From contig PUDQ02000032.1 of NCBI GenBank assembly GCA_002964805.2, forward strand, positions 682,001 through 746,000: a DNA stretch of 64,000 nucleotides, given 5' to 3'. Numbering within the stretch: the stretch's first letter is position 1; each line of letters opens with the position of its first letter. Both the position numbers and the translations under genes were made by a program. The DNA comes from Trametes villosa. Its lineage: Eukaryota; Basidiomycota; Agaricomycetes; Polyporales; Polyporaceae. Under the pieces are notes generated by a model. It did not search any database. It was not told the origin of the DNA and saw only the letters and a list, made by a program, of their open reading frames with translations. Below, one piece after another: positions 45,869 to 58,126 of the stretch.

Positions 45869-48800
45869 ATGATGCTCCCCGATCCCCTGGAGAGCCAATA
45901 CGGCGCAGAGGCCGAGCGGGGTCAGGCGCAGGTGGGAGATGCCACAACAAGCAGCAGGTGCGTCTTGTGGCTGATCGAGTCTGTACCGGATCGCTTATGC
46001 AGCGTAGTCCTCTATCGAGATCTACAGGACTTTTGCCGCCGTTTGGCGTGCGCAAGACGTCGCATCTGCCCACACCACAAAGGTCAGTGCCCGTCCTTGT
46101 CTTTATCCTAGAACGTGGGTGCGTTAGGACATAGTCCGACCGCCCACCGACTCAGGATTGGACCCAGGGCTTTCCCACAAATTCTCATCTACCTGGTATC
46201 GTCTCCTGTGCGACACCATAGTGGTATAAGCATATTACTCACCTATCTCTCGAAGCAGCCCGAGCAACCTTGCTCAGTACGCACCGGAGCGGAATGGCTC
46301 CTTCGCATCTCCGGTGTCCAATCCGTAAGACGATATGGTTACAATAAACGGTCGAAGATTACTCATCTGTTTGCAGGAATCGGGACGCACCAGCACCTCA
46401 GACCTCTGTCCGCAGAGCGATGACGCCTTCCAGGTCCGTTCTGTTCGCTCATAATTCCTCTATGATGGCTCACCTTTGCCCCAGGGAGGAGATGCAGGCA
46501 GTATCCGCTTCCTCGTTCATGACACCGGAGTCAAGGTTGGTGGAAATCTTGCTCCCTTCATGCAAGGTTGCGGTCCTGAAACCATGTTATCAGCCCTCTC
46601 TTCCCTCGGAAAGTTATGCCTCCCGCGGCACCACATCTCGTGTAAGAATGTTTCACTCCGTTCCCAGTTGTCCGTCATTCACCTTGCTCGATAGCAGCGA
46701 TCCGTCTTCCACGCCGCACACCCCTTGCCGCAGCCAGCATGGGTCGTCCGATGTGGCCCCAGAGAGGGCAGGTGGTAGGGTGGTCGCAGACACCGTCGTG
46801 TCGCCTCTCGCACCCGCACCCGTCATCACGACGCCCGCCTCTACGCACTCCCGCGGCCTCACTCCCGCCTCACGGCTCTCATCTCCCTTCCGGGCGAAGT
46901 CAGCTGACCGGCGTGCGACTCATTCCCAGCCACACACTCCCATGCCTCCCGACGACTCGCCCATCCCTGCCCACGCGCTACCTATCGTCTCAGCCTCACC
47001 GCCTCCGTTGGTGACCCCCGTCCCCCAGCGTGCGCTCGGCGGCGAGATCCAGCGGATCCACCTGCAACTCGCCGCCGACCGCGCAGAGCTGCTATCCGAG
47101 AAGGAGGCGCGCCGCCCCGACTACCTCGTGCGCGAGAAGCGGCCGCACTCGGACGTCGACATCCCTACGCTCGACGAGCTCGACGCCGCGGGCGTCGCAC
47201 TGGGCGTAACGGAGAGCCCGGTGAAGGGCCGCCGGCTGCAGCTCTTCCAGGCGACGTCGGAGGAGACGTTCGAGCAGAGCCTGCTCGCGGGCGGGTACCC
47301 CGGATACGGGCAGTCCCCAGGGTATAAGGCCCCGGAGCCGCAGACGCCTGTGCCGAATGCGAAGGGCGGACGTACGCCGCTGTCGCAGCGTGCGCTGCAG
47401 TGGTTGCAGCAGGCCACTCCTGGGCAGCCCGGTCCCTCGACTGTGACTGCGGTTGAGGACGTTCCAGCAGAAGAGACTGAGTGGGTACCAACCGACAAGG
47501 AGCTCAGGAAACGACGGAGGCTGGATCTGTTCAGAGACAAGCCAGACATGAAGGAGTCCGCCCCGAAGCTGTATCCCGTAGAGCTCGAGGGCCGCGGGCG
47601 CCTCCTAATCAACGTCCCACCTGAGGGCACGCCCGCCCACCCGGAGACACCCCGGAGGCGCATCGTCAAGCGGAAGAAGCGTCGCGGCGGACGACGGGGC
47701 CCGCACGGGAGGCAAGACGACGACGACGGCGAGCCCGTCGAGCCGAACTGGCCCGACGCCGCGTTCCCGTGGTGCATGCGCGCGCAGGAGCGCTCCGAGG
47801 TCGCGAAGCTGGAGCAGGAGGAGCGGCTGCGCTGGATCGAGCGCTTCCTCGAACGCGAGAGCGAGAGCGACGAGGAGGAGGAGGACCAGCTTCTGCGCCC
47901 GCCGCTGCACGCGCACGACAACGACCAGGTCGCACACCGGCGCGGGCGCGGGAAGATGGTGCCCCTGCGCGCGAACCCCGAGGCGCAGACACAGACGCGG
48001 AGCCGGAACGTGCTGGTGCCGAGTGACCCCGCGGACGCGCGCGCCGCGCTGCTCTCGAAGCGCTCCGTGCGCGCGATGTCCTTTCGGCGGCACTCCATGG
48101 AGACCGACGGCGAGGACGTAGTGTGCATCGGCTGCTCGCGCGGAGACGACGGGAGCGAGCTCGTGCAGTGCGACGAGTGCCAGACGTGGTACCACCTCCG
48201 CTGCATCGGCATCAAGACGATCGCGGAGCTCGGGCGGGAGGAGGACCCGTGGTACTGCGACCGCTGCCTCGACATCCGCCCGGCCTCGCCGCTCCCCGAG
48301 CCGACCTTCGTGCCCACAGACGACCGCGCGCCCGAGTCCCGACGCGACTCGCTTTTTCTCCAGAACCCACTGCTGCTAGAATCGCCGGCGCCGCGGTGGG
48401 AGAGCGAGCCTCGCGCGCCGACGACACCTGTACGCGGGAGCGATGAGACGAGTAGCGCGGACCGTACCTTCTCTACCCGCTCATCGTGGGGCGACTCGTC
48501 GCGAGCGGGACCGTCGACGCCCGAGTCGTCTGCGAAAGCCGTGCGGGTGTACCATACCCCAGGGCCATTCACGCTCGACCGCGACCACGACCCGGAGACG
48601 CCATTCGACCCAACTACGACGCCTTCGCGCGGGATCAAGTTCAGCGGCGGGCCCCCACCGACGCTCGGGCTCTCGACGCCGCGCAACGGGTTCGGCCTGT
48701 GGGCAGGCCGTGGCGGGCACACGCCCACCCCGGCAGCGAAGCTCGGGGCGGGCAGCCAGGCGTGGCGGCACGGGGCGGACGGGAGCACGGGCGGGCCGTT

Positions 48801-49060
48801 CTCGAGCCCGCATGTGCGGAGCATCTACAGCGTGGCGTACGACGACACGCCGGTGACGCGCGCGCCGCGGCTGGGCGAGCGGGAGACGGCGGTGCAGGGG
48901 CGGAGGCTGTGGGACTCGCCGGGGTTCGCGCGTCCGACAACGCCAAGCCCGCCTGTGAAGGGGGCCGACGATGCGATGGAGACTGAAGGTGCGTGAGCGG
49001 TCGTGTTCGGGGTGAGGGATAAGGGAGATGTGCTGACTTGCATTTTGCGCTACAGCATGA
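45869..49060 (+). CDS. PHD-finger protein
   Basis: The proposed exons are 45869-45957, 46028-46082, 46377-46433, 46485-46639, 46695-48988 and 49056-49060, giving 884 residues. The PHD finger is certain (coded about 48118-48273): VCIGCSRGDDGSELVQCDEC, then WYHLRCIGIKT and PWYCDRC, a C4HC3 zinc pattern. Such domains often read histone H3 tails. The rest is Pro/Ser-rich with a basic patch (RRRIVKRKKRRGGRRG) and an acidic helix. The last coding exon is CA-TGA only, after donor gtgcgt. The N-terminal exons are inferred from splice sites and protein-like sequence (SIRFLVHDTGVKVGGNLAPF). If they are wrong, the long open frame starting at ATG 46420 (858 residues) is the fallback. Confidence 0.7.
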
Positions 49061-49908
49061 CGAACGATCTTGACGTAACTCACCTTCGACTATGCGACAC
49101 CCACCCCTTCCTGCACATTGGTGTTCGAACCGTTCATGTGTATATGGACATATGCTGCAGTTGCAGTTTGCTGCGATAGATTACGGCGTCAGGTAATGCT
49201 TTGCTCGGAGAGCTGTTGTTGTGGAATACGTACCGTACGTGTAGAGAAGCAAATTGAAATGCATGCCCCATTCTTGCTCATCGTGCGTGAGCGTAGCAAG
49301 CACCTTTCTTTATACAAGCTGACTGACCTGCGATGTTCCTGCAGCATCCTTGCGCACGGTAGTTACAGTCGCAGAACTCGAGCACTCAGAACACGCGTGC
49401 GACGCGTCAAGCGTCGTGTGCGGGACTGACGTGTCGCAAGCACACAATAATGCGAATCCGACGGAGACATTCGTAAGAACACGAGCACAGACGTACCTTG
49501 TTGGGGACCCCATACGCAAACTGTGAACGCGCACGACAGTCCGCGTCCATTGCGACGACGACGTGGGTACGTGCCGAAAACGCGTCAAGAACGCGAAGCC
49601 TGCCGCGGGTAGATACGAGGGGATTGTAGGACGCGTACACACGTACGGCGTTAGCTCTGGAGGGGGAGATGAGAGGAAGAGGATAGCGGACGCGTCGTCG
49701 CGCTGCGAGGACGGAAGGGACAAAAACGCGACGTGAAGAGTGTGACGGGTGCATGCAGGCATCGTGACCGACGCGTCGCCGGCGCCCAGTCCACGCGTCG
49801 GTGGCTGAAGCCCCCGCGCTCGTCCTCGTGCGCTCCGAGACTCTCTCGGAGCGACGACCACCATGGACAGTTCCGCCACCCACGGTCCCACCCAGTGACT
49901 GACAGCAG
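49061..49908. other. intergenic region, 848 bases
   Basis: Sequence between the PHD gene and the MEI4-like gene. It has several purine/pyrimidine runs and no recognisable gene. Confidence 0.4.
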
Positions 49909-52900
49909 ATGGGTAGCCATCTGCGCATTGCCATAGTACGTGCCTTCTGCGTCTCCATCATGTCCTTACTCACCCGCCTTCTCCGCTCAGGCACTCGCCG
50001 CCCTGCGGCACAAACCTTCTGACCAGTCAATCCAAGGTGGGCCGCACTTCCATTAGCCCATGTGGTCTTCTTTGCGCAACATACTGACTCCGAGGATACA
50101 GCATACATCCTAGATCTACAGGCTGCATTCCCCATAGTGTGCTCCTGTCAGCCTTGTCAATCTGGCTCAGCTTTCTCCGAACCCTGGCGCGAGCGAGCCC
50201 TCGCTCTGGAGAGTGAGCTTGAAGTTTTGCGAACACAGCATGAACAGGAGAAGATCGGTGAGTACATGCGTGCAATAAACCTTTACCATGATTGCATTCT
50301 GCGTGGCCTTCGATGCTTGAGGAGCACCCTTGTCTTGCATCTACGGCCACGCTCGATGCAATGGAATGTGGGCGAGCAGGCCTGCATCCTCGCTGTTCAG
50401 GGGGAAGAAGTAGGGAGGCATGCTTCGTATGGTAAGATAGATGCGCTTCTGTCGGCCTGTCAGCGGATACTGCAGGATCCGGTTCTGCTTTACCATGTAG
50501 AATCAGGACAACCGCACCGAGTACATGCATATCAACGCCCTGTAGCCAGTTTCTGTATGCTACCATATGCATACAGCGCTCCTTCGCATATACCCAGTAA
50601 CGCCACCATGCGAGCCGTTCCTATGCGCAGCTTCCTACCCGCCCACCGACGAACGCATATAGCATCCACACATACGCACTTAGCCGTCCCCGAACCTATC
50701 GCGCCCACCCGCCCGTCCCCGGAAGATTGCACGCTGACAACACTACTCCCGCAGAGCTTCTCGCACTCCGCAAAGCCGCGCAAGCAACGACGCGCCCGTG
50801 CCGCCCTGCGCCCACCGATGACGGGCGTGAGACCGACTCCACCTCCACCCCGTCTGTCGCGCGTCCGGGCAAGAAAGCAAAGGCGAAGAAGACGAAGCCC
50901 CCTCCACCACCGCCGCCCGTCCCCGCCCCCGCGCCCGAACCCGAACCAGCGCCAGGGCGGAAGTCGATGCTGGGCGCGATCCTGCAGGGGGACTTTGCCG
51001 GTGCGTCATACTCTATTGCTTATCGCTGTCTATATGCGCCCTTCGCCTTCTCCTTCCCGGCATTCCTTTCTTGCTTGCAATCTTTGAGCGTGGAGTATCA
51101 GGATGGGAACACTCGCTGCAGGCTTTGCGTCGTCCCGGTTTCCAGGGGTGTTGGGCGCGTATGTTGCTCGAGTCCTTGGAGTCGGGACGGCGCACTCTGA
51201 CGTCGCTGCTTTCCGTGCGCCATTCGTCTTTCGGGCGGGATGTTTTCTGCCTTTATGTGGTGCGGCGTTTGGTGGGCCATGCTCAATCTTCCTTGCATGC
51301 ATGGCTCAGCAAGCTTTCGCGGCCCGCTGCGGGTTCATCATCCCGCTTTGAGAGACTACCTTCATCCCTTTACGAGAGATAGCGCTCTCGAAGGAAGCAT
51401 TAGGCTTCGGTCTAGACCCCTTCTCTCTAAGTTCTCCCCTTTCCGTCACTACAGCTCAGGCCCCGAAATGTATGACCTCTACGGCGCCTGAAGTTTGAGC
51501 GTTGAACGATCGACGCCCCCACACCATGATCGAGTCGCGTTCTGTTTGTACGATCTTAGTGCGCAGCTGCTAGCGTCCGAGCGCAATCTTCTCTCCTCCA
51601 CTGGCCGACCCCACTTGTTTCGGGGGCCAGGCCCTCTTTCCTATGTAGCCCAACGATGAGGTCGGTGGCGTCGCGCGCATCACCCCGCGCGCGTTGATGC
51701 GCCGCTCCTTCATATTTCATTCTGCTTGACGCTTCGGGGATCACCCTTGGATGGCCGAACTCCGAGGCGCGAGTCGCGGCGCGTCTACCTTCGTCGAGAC
51801 TTGAAGCGCGAAGGTGCTCGACCTGGCTCCATCTGGCAAGGAATCTCATCACCGCGCTGGGGGACGATCCTCGTGCTGAGCGCTGACCATTGATTGCACG
51901 CGCACCCGTCTCCGAACGCGCCTTTATCCTACTCAGAGGAGTGCGTTCGCGTCTTCTCCGACTGTATGCGCGCGTGAGGCATCCAAGTAATGGCCAGACT
52001 GGGGCTTTCATTAACGACTGAACTGCGAACCACACGGAAGCCCTTCCGCCCTCCCCGGCCTTCCAGCCTTTCATCTCCCTGCTTCTCATCTTCGCCGTCT
52101 CGCCCGTCCCGTCTCTCCCTTGTTTCCACTGCATTCCGCCTTCCGGCCCCTCCCCTCAGCGCGCCCATCGATAGCTAACCCCGAGCCCGCACGTTACAGA
52201 TATCGCAGCGGCCGGGCCGTCCGCGCGCCTCCACGCGGCAGACGCGCTGCTGGGGCTTCTCGCCGCGGATCCCATGGCGGTCTCTGCGGACCTTGTGGGC
52301 TCGACGACGAGAAGGGCGCTCGAGGCGGTTGGAGGTGTCTTTGGGTGCGTCGTTGCGCGCTGTGGGTCTGCTGGGACTGGAGCTGGAGCTGGGACCGGTG
52401 TTGGCTCGCAGACTGGTCCGGCGACACCTACAGCTTGGGATCCTGCTTCGACGCTCGAGACTCTGGGAAATGTAGTGCGCTCGCTCGTCTCGACGGTCCT
52501 ACCTGCTCTGGCCGCACAGCGCGCCGCCGCCTTGCGATGCGCCAAACACAGTCGCGCACGCGTAGGTGCAGCAAGTACAGCCGCGTCCGCCGCCGAAGTC
52601 GCTACCGACGACATCCTGGGCTGCATATACGAATCAGTACTTGCGCCCGCCGTCCGCGCGTTCGCGCCGCTTTCGGAAGGATACCTCGCTGCTTGCTTCG
52701 GTGCCGACGACTCTACATCTCTAGGGGAAACGACAAACGCTAACGCACCTCCTGCTGTTCCTGATCTCCGGCCTGACGTGTTTGCCCTGCTCGAGGGTAT
52801 ACTGGGGGCTTTGGACGACGTTCTCTCGGGGAATCAGCTTCCGTCTAGCTCACCTGCTGGCCCGGCTCCTGTTGCGGTACCTGCTCCTATCCCGGGCGCA

Positions 52901-53860
52901 AACACCCTCAAGACCCTCCTCGCGCTCGAATGCGTCCGCTCGCTCGCTCGGCTCTACCTTCCTCACGAGCAGCACGCACTCGATTCGCCCGCACAAGCCT
53001 ATTCTCGCGCCCCGTCCACATCTGCACTCACCTCGGTCTATCCCTCGGGGGCTCGCGCTGCGCAACACGCCGCGGTACCGTCTCTGGGACGCGGGCCCCC
53101 ACGCTCGGTGCGGAACCTCGGCGAAATTGAGCGCGAGCGTGGGGCACCCTCGGGGCCGGCTGGGGGTCGCGGTCCCGTGCGCGACAGCGACAGCGTCCGG
53201 GCGGGCGCCGCGTCTGCGTCCGGTGGGAAGGCCAAGCGTGGAGACGCAGATGGGGGCGGAGTTGGAGACAAGGGAGAAGGAGAACGGATCGCGAGGTTGG
53301 CAAGGAAGGACGCGGTGTGGTGGCTTTGCGCGGTGCTGGGCCGGCTCTTGCCTACGCTTACCTCGCCATCCTCGTCCGAATGCGAGCCTGCTGAAGGAGA
53401 TGAGGCTGGTCTTGTGCCGTCCGGATCTGCAGGGTGCGCGGACGTCGCGCACGAAGCGGTGTACGCCGCCCTGGCGAACTTGCTTCGGCGCACACGCCCA
53501 CACCCACACACAGGTCCTGCCCATCGCGGGTGCTCGTCACCTTTACCCCCGCCCCCGCCCTCACCACTACCACTACCCCCGCCTTCATCTTCGTCTTCTC
53601 CTCGGAGGCACTCCCCCCGCGCTTCGAATCACGAGGAACCCGCCCCGGCACCCAGCGCTGACCCGGACGCCGCAGGGGCCGGCTCAGGCTTGGAAGGGCC
53701 AGGGCGCGCGGGCGGGTGGCAGAAGTCGAAGCCGGGGCTGGAGAAGGCGGGGACGCATGGGCAGGGGGATCGACGCGCGGGGCGCATGGACAGAGGCATG
53801 GGCGAGGTAGAGCGCGGCATGCTCCTCGCCGTCCTCGAGCGGGCGTGGCTCGGCGTCTGA
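49909..53860 (+). CDS. candidate MEI4-like meiotic recombination protein
   Basis: The proposed exons are 49909-49935, 49991-50036, 50102-50257, 50755-51000 and 52200-53860, giving 711 residues with every junction in phase. The N terminus, MGSHLRIAIALAALRHKP, then AYILDLQ and WRERALALESELEVLR, recalls the conserved N-terminal signature of MEI4 (an LALA-x-x-RSKP-like helix followed by a coiled-coil start). MEI4 works with REC114 to activate Spo11 for meiotic double-strand breaks. The C-terminal half has helical segments (ALECVRSLARLYLP, DAVWWLCAVLGRLLP, AVYAALANLLRR) separated by low-complexity Pro/Ser/Gly. The assignment rests on the N-terminal pattern from memory and is tentative. Introns of 497 and 1199 nt may hide further exons, and the Pro/Ser tract at 53520-53700 may be partly intronic. 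Confidence 0.55.
51001..52199 (+). other. 1.2-kb intron of the MEI4-like gene
   Basis: A stretch bounded by gtgcgt and ttacag that joins exons in matching phase. It is about twenty times longer than typical introns here. It contains AT-richer segments around 51000-51550 and a GC-richer part after that. No domain, repeat or transposase fragment was recognised. Confidence 0.4.
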
Positions 53861-56800
53861 CTCGCGCCCTCTCCTTGGACCTTGGACCTTCAGTGCCTTC
53901 TGTTCGATGCACGCCTTCGAGTTCGCGTTCGCGGCGGGCGCGCGGCCGGACCTCGAGGCTCGAGCGGGCAATGCGCATGCGCCCTGCACTCGGAGGCCCG
54001 GCTCGCTGTACGTACGCGCGTAGCGCAAGCGACGGGCTCGCGCGCGACCTCGGCCGCGATTGGCCGCGTGCCCCTCCGCCTCTTGTCCCCGCGCCGCGAT
54101 TGGCCCGCGTCCCCTGAGGCCAATCGCCGCGCGCGCCCGACGATTGGACGGCGCGCTTGGCGTGCCCACGCCGTCCCTCCGCCCTCGTGCAGCGTACCGG
54201 ACTTGCCTTGTACGCTCTTGTCGCTCTACTTACTTACGCTATGTCTGCGCCTGTCATCGATCTTCCATGCGCCGCGCGACAAATGCTGGTCTCGCGCTCC
54301 CACATCCGTCTGCCGCGTGCCAGGCCCGCCTCCCCCGCAGGCCGCAGCCTCCGGTGTCTATCGGGGGAAGCCCGCGCGCGCGCCGTGCGCCCGATGCAAA
54401 GAAGCCTGAGGCCCGTTCTAAATGCGCGATGATGCCTGCGTCGGCGCGTACGTCTCGCGTACACGAATCCTCCTCGCTGGTTGGCTCCAGGCCGTGCCGC
54501 CAAGGTCCGTAAATCTGTCCAGGGTCAACGTCGCCTCTGATGCAGATGTTCCGTGGCTGAATGACATCGCGAGCCGCGAGCGCCGTCGTTGGCATTGCGG
54601 GAGAGGCCGAGCTGGTGCCCGCGAATGCCTAAACGCGTCGCGGACTCGCAGGCTGGGTCGACTTGTGGGCGCCCGTGTGGGCGTCGCGCCCGTCCATTCA
54701 CTGTCATTGGGGCGGGCCAGAAGGCGCAGGCACGGCCGGATCCGCGGACGGTGCATTGATCACGTCCGTTTGCGCTCTCAGGGTCCGGCACGAGGCGGAC
54801 GGGGCTCGGGAGGGGCGCGACTCGCGTCGGGCGCGCGGATGCATATTCGACAGGTCCGGGATGGAGATGGCGCTGTCCTGTCCGGAATGGTGGGCTGGAG
54901 GGCTGTGGCGGGAGGTGGGAGCCGTACGACGCCGTCGTTCGCGCCCGAGATCCAGAGCGGTCCGGTGGTTGGGCAAGGTGCAATCATAGTGAACATACCA
55001 AGAGCTACAGTGTGCTTGCCTGTGCAGAGAGAGATAAGGAAACAGGGCCGGTCTGCGTCTGGCCAAGCAGATGCAGGTCCAAGCCTGCAGTGTGAGAAAC
55101 GGGGCATGTCTTGACTCTCGAGCTTCGAGGACCGACCCTGCACGAAAGCGGAAGCCTAGCACCTCAACCCGCGCTGTAGGCTCAGATGAAATAGTCCGTA
55201 AACCGTAGATGATGCGGGAGGAGCAGCACTCGCGTGCACCGTTTGGATAGCCCGCGCTGCACAGATGGGAGCGGGGCGGGGGAGCAGACCCTGTTACCTG
55301 CGAGTGGGTCACTCGACCGCACCCGCGCCCAGCGTCGCTGCAAAGCGTTAGCACGCCTCGGGCACGGTAGACAGGCCAATCGCATGCGCCGTCCAGGTTC
55401 GCGGTTCGCGCTGCGCCAGGAGGAGATGCGCGGGGCTGCTGGGCTGGAGCATCACGTCCCGCGATTGGGCGACCTCCTCGCGCCCAATCGCGTACTCCGC
55501 CCGACGCTGCGCGAGTGGATCAGATGTGAGCGTGGGTGGGCGTTCGTGTGTCCCGCCCTGCTCACATGCGGGATCAATGCCGAATTCGAACCACTCACCG
55601 GCCTGCCGCCTCTGTCTTCTCTCCAGCGTCCAATGTCATCCACGCGCCACTCAATTGCATCCCGCAGGGCGGACATACAACGCTAACGTCTGCCCTTGAT
55701 GGCCGTCGCGCGCGTCGAAAGCGATTGGCCCGCTGGGGACGCGTACGTACACTTCTCGAGGGCTCGGGGCGCTGGCGGGGACACCGTGGGCGTCGTGGCG
55801 GCCGGTTATCTACACGCGTTTGGTTAGGCCGGGGCCGGCGGCGGCGTGCGCGAGCTTGCTGGGCGTGCTGGCCCGGGCTCTGCTCGAGGCCCGCCGGGTG
55901 GCGTCCAGCGCTGCCGGTAGGTTGCCGTACGGCGCACGGCGTGCGCACGGGCGATAGCGTTGCGCCCGTGCTGCGATGTCGTGTTGCGTGGTTTGGTATC
56001 GACGCGCCCCAGGCGCCCCTGGAGGTGTCAGTGTCAGTGACGGTGCGAGGTAATTAGAGTGAACCACCGATTCACGATGGCGCGAAGCGATATCTGAGTC
56101 TGTTCCGCGGAGTGATGGGTCGCGCCTAGACGTTACCAGACGTTAAGACACGGCGTGGCGCGAGCATAGGGGGCCTTTGGGCTGCATGTAGCTGCGGTGG
56201 CATGTAATAACATGCATGTAGGCTGAAGCTTACGGGCGTAAGTAAGGGGTCGTGCCGCCTCGAGGGAACCCTCTTGGAAGTCGCCCTAACCTCGTAGCGA
56301 TCCCGCCGTGCATCGTCCGCGGCCGGTGGCCTGCACGCGTCCATTGCAGGTAAGCATGCCGTGAGCAACTCGTAAAGCCAAACACACCCGCATAAACGTA
56401 CGGCAAAGTTGTGCGCACCGGGCCAGGAACACGAATTCCGTCCGTGCATGAGGCACAGGCGTCCCACAGCCCCGCGACGGGCGAGCGACGCGGCCGAGGT
56501 TCATGAGCGTTGAAGCGAGCGTTGCTGATGTCGACGAGGACGGCCCGCCCCTCCACGCGCGTGCGATCGCCCGATCGGGCACCCGCCATTGGCCCACGGT
56601 GCGCCTGCGAGCCGCGAGCGTCGGTCGCGCGGGCACACCACCGCAGGCGGAGGCAGCGTCGGTCGCCATCAGCCGGCGGGTATGGACATGGAACGTCGGC
56701 GCGGAACAGCGGGGCCCTGGCCCCGCCGCGCACCGAGGGGCGGCCAATCGCACGCCCGCCGATGGCCTGCGGGGGCGCGATCGGTTCTCCCTCAGCCTGG

Positions 56801-57962
56801 AGCTGGGGCGCGCGGCGGGGAGTCGCGTCGCGCTAAGTGGCTCGCGCGCCGCCGCCCCTGTCCGTTGCGCGCCGTCGACGTCGACGTCGCGCCGCCTCCG
56901 AGTGCAAAAGCGAAGAGAACGCGCGCGGCGGGCCCGGTGATGTCACCGCGCGCCCCCGCCGCCCCCAGCGCGCCGCGCCCTCCACCCGCGATCGTGCCAG
57001 TCCCAAGTCTTCGAACCTTCAGCCGACGCCTCTCTTCTGCTCGCGCGCCGCGCGCGCCCAGGAGGAGCCACTCCTACCGCTTTTTCTGCGCCCGATAGCA
57101 GGGCCCGCGCGGCGCAGCGGGCAAGAAGCGGGTCCGCGGCCGAGCAGCTCGCGGCCGCGCGACGTGCGACGAGGCAGCGCGCGCGACCTCGCCCGAAGCG
57201 GCGCATGGAGAGCCCAGCTGGGGCGGGGCCGCGCGCGGGCGCGCAGGGAGGATGCGCGGCGCGCGACAGCGCGCTGACGTGAGAGGAGGCAGGGCCCGCG
57301 ATCGTGGGAGGCCCTGGGGCGCGTGGCGGGCGTACCTGCCCGATCGGGCGGGCGGGCGCTGCGCGGGGCGACGGCGCGACGGTACGCCCGGCAAACAATT
57401 TCTGCACGTTCTGCGCAGAAAAGGGTTGCGGCGCGCCGCGGTGGGCGGGCCGCGACCGTATAGCCGACGGAGCCAAATCCAGCGTGCATGTGGGCCGCTG
57501 CCGGGGCGCGCCACTGTTGTCGGTGCGACTGACGGCGCGACGGCGACCGGTGTGGGGGGCGTGTGGAGGGGCGGGGCCAAGATACGAGTGCACCATTATG
57601 CGAAGACATGTGAATTGCCCAGCTCCCGGGCAGAGGAAGAAAGAGACGCAATTGATGGATTGTAGGCTTTGAATGGGGGAAAGAGGCAAGGCGGCGGGTA
57701 GGACACCCCGCGAGGCCCCCCAGCAGAGCACGGGCGCTGCGGAACGGGCGCGCGGGGATTGGCGGGGGACAGAAGGGGACGAGAGGCCACCGCCTCGGGG
57801 AATTCATGCGCAGGATATTCCGGGGGTTTGGCCGAATCGCGGCAAGTTGCGCTGAAACAGCGACGGGCGACGGTCGATGGCAAAGTTTATTTCGATATGG
57901 CAGGTGCGGCCCCGCGCGCGCGGCGGCAGGCGCCCGCGTGGCCTGCCCGCGTTCGCGTGCGC
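53861..57962. other. GC-rich gene-free stretch with many CCAAT boxes
   Basis: About 4.1 kb without a convincing gene. The stretch is very GC- and CpG-rich. Long open frames occur in every frame but lack splice-bounded, protein-like sequence. The element CGATTGG or its complement CCAATCG (or GATTGGC) recurs near 54058, 54097, 54119, 54141, 55375, 55462, 55484, 55722, 56744 and 57757, with CCATTGG near 56587. CCAAT is the recognition core of the HAP/NF-Y complex. The stretch may be the extended regulatory region of the FYVE gene. Confidence 0.5.
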
Positions 57963-58126
57963 ATGTATTTAACGATCCGGAGGGATCCCCGCCCTGCTCG
58001 CGACTCCTCCGCTCAGAGGCTGCCACTTCTCCCCATCCTTCCTCCGCCGCCCCTTCCGCCCGCCCGCCCCGCCCCCTGCCTGCCCATCACTCCCCCGACC
58101 TGCCATACTCAGCCACACCCACCACC
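57963..58126 (+). promoter_or_regulatory. core promoter and pyrimidine-rich leader of the FYVE gene
   Basis: A TATA-like TATTTAA occurs at 57965-57971, about 155 bases before the ATG. It is followed from about 58020 by a dense C/T tract (ccatccttcctccgccgccc), typical of well-expressed fungal genes, and an ATG in good context (accaccATGG). Confidence 0.6.

Noticed and set aside
46115..46423. Open frame between the first exons of the PHD gene
   Set aside because: It could be an extra exon, but adding it needs introns of under 30 nt; treated as intron until transcript data exist.
47121..48824. 567-codon minus-strand frame
   Set aside because: Antisense to the PHD-finger coding exon, Ser/Arg-rich, no recognisable domain.
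51556..52134. 192-codon minus-strand frame inside the MEI4-like intron
   Set aside because: Arg/Ser/Ala-rich, no domain recognised, no splice support.
55570..55640. Possible tRNA on the minus strand (GGTTCGAATTC)
   Set aside because: The T-arm stem does not pair and there is no anticodon arm or acceptor stem.
57019..58026. 335-codon minus-strand frame in the GC island
   Set aside because: Arg/Pro/Ala-rich, no domain, no splice-bounded structure, and it overlaps the promoter of the FYVE gene. Other long frames at 53.9-58 kb were rejected for the same reasons.
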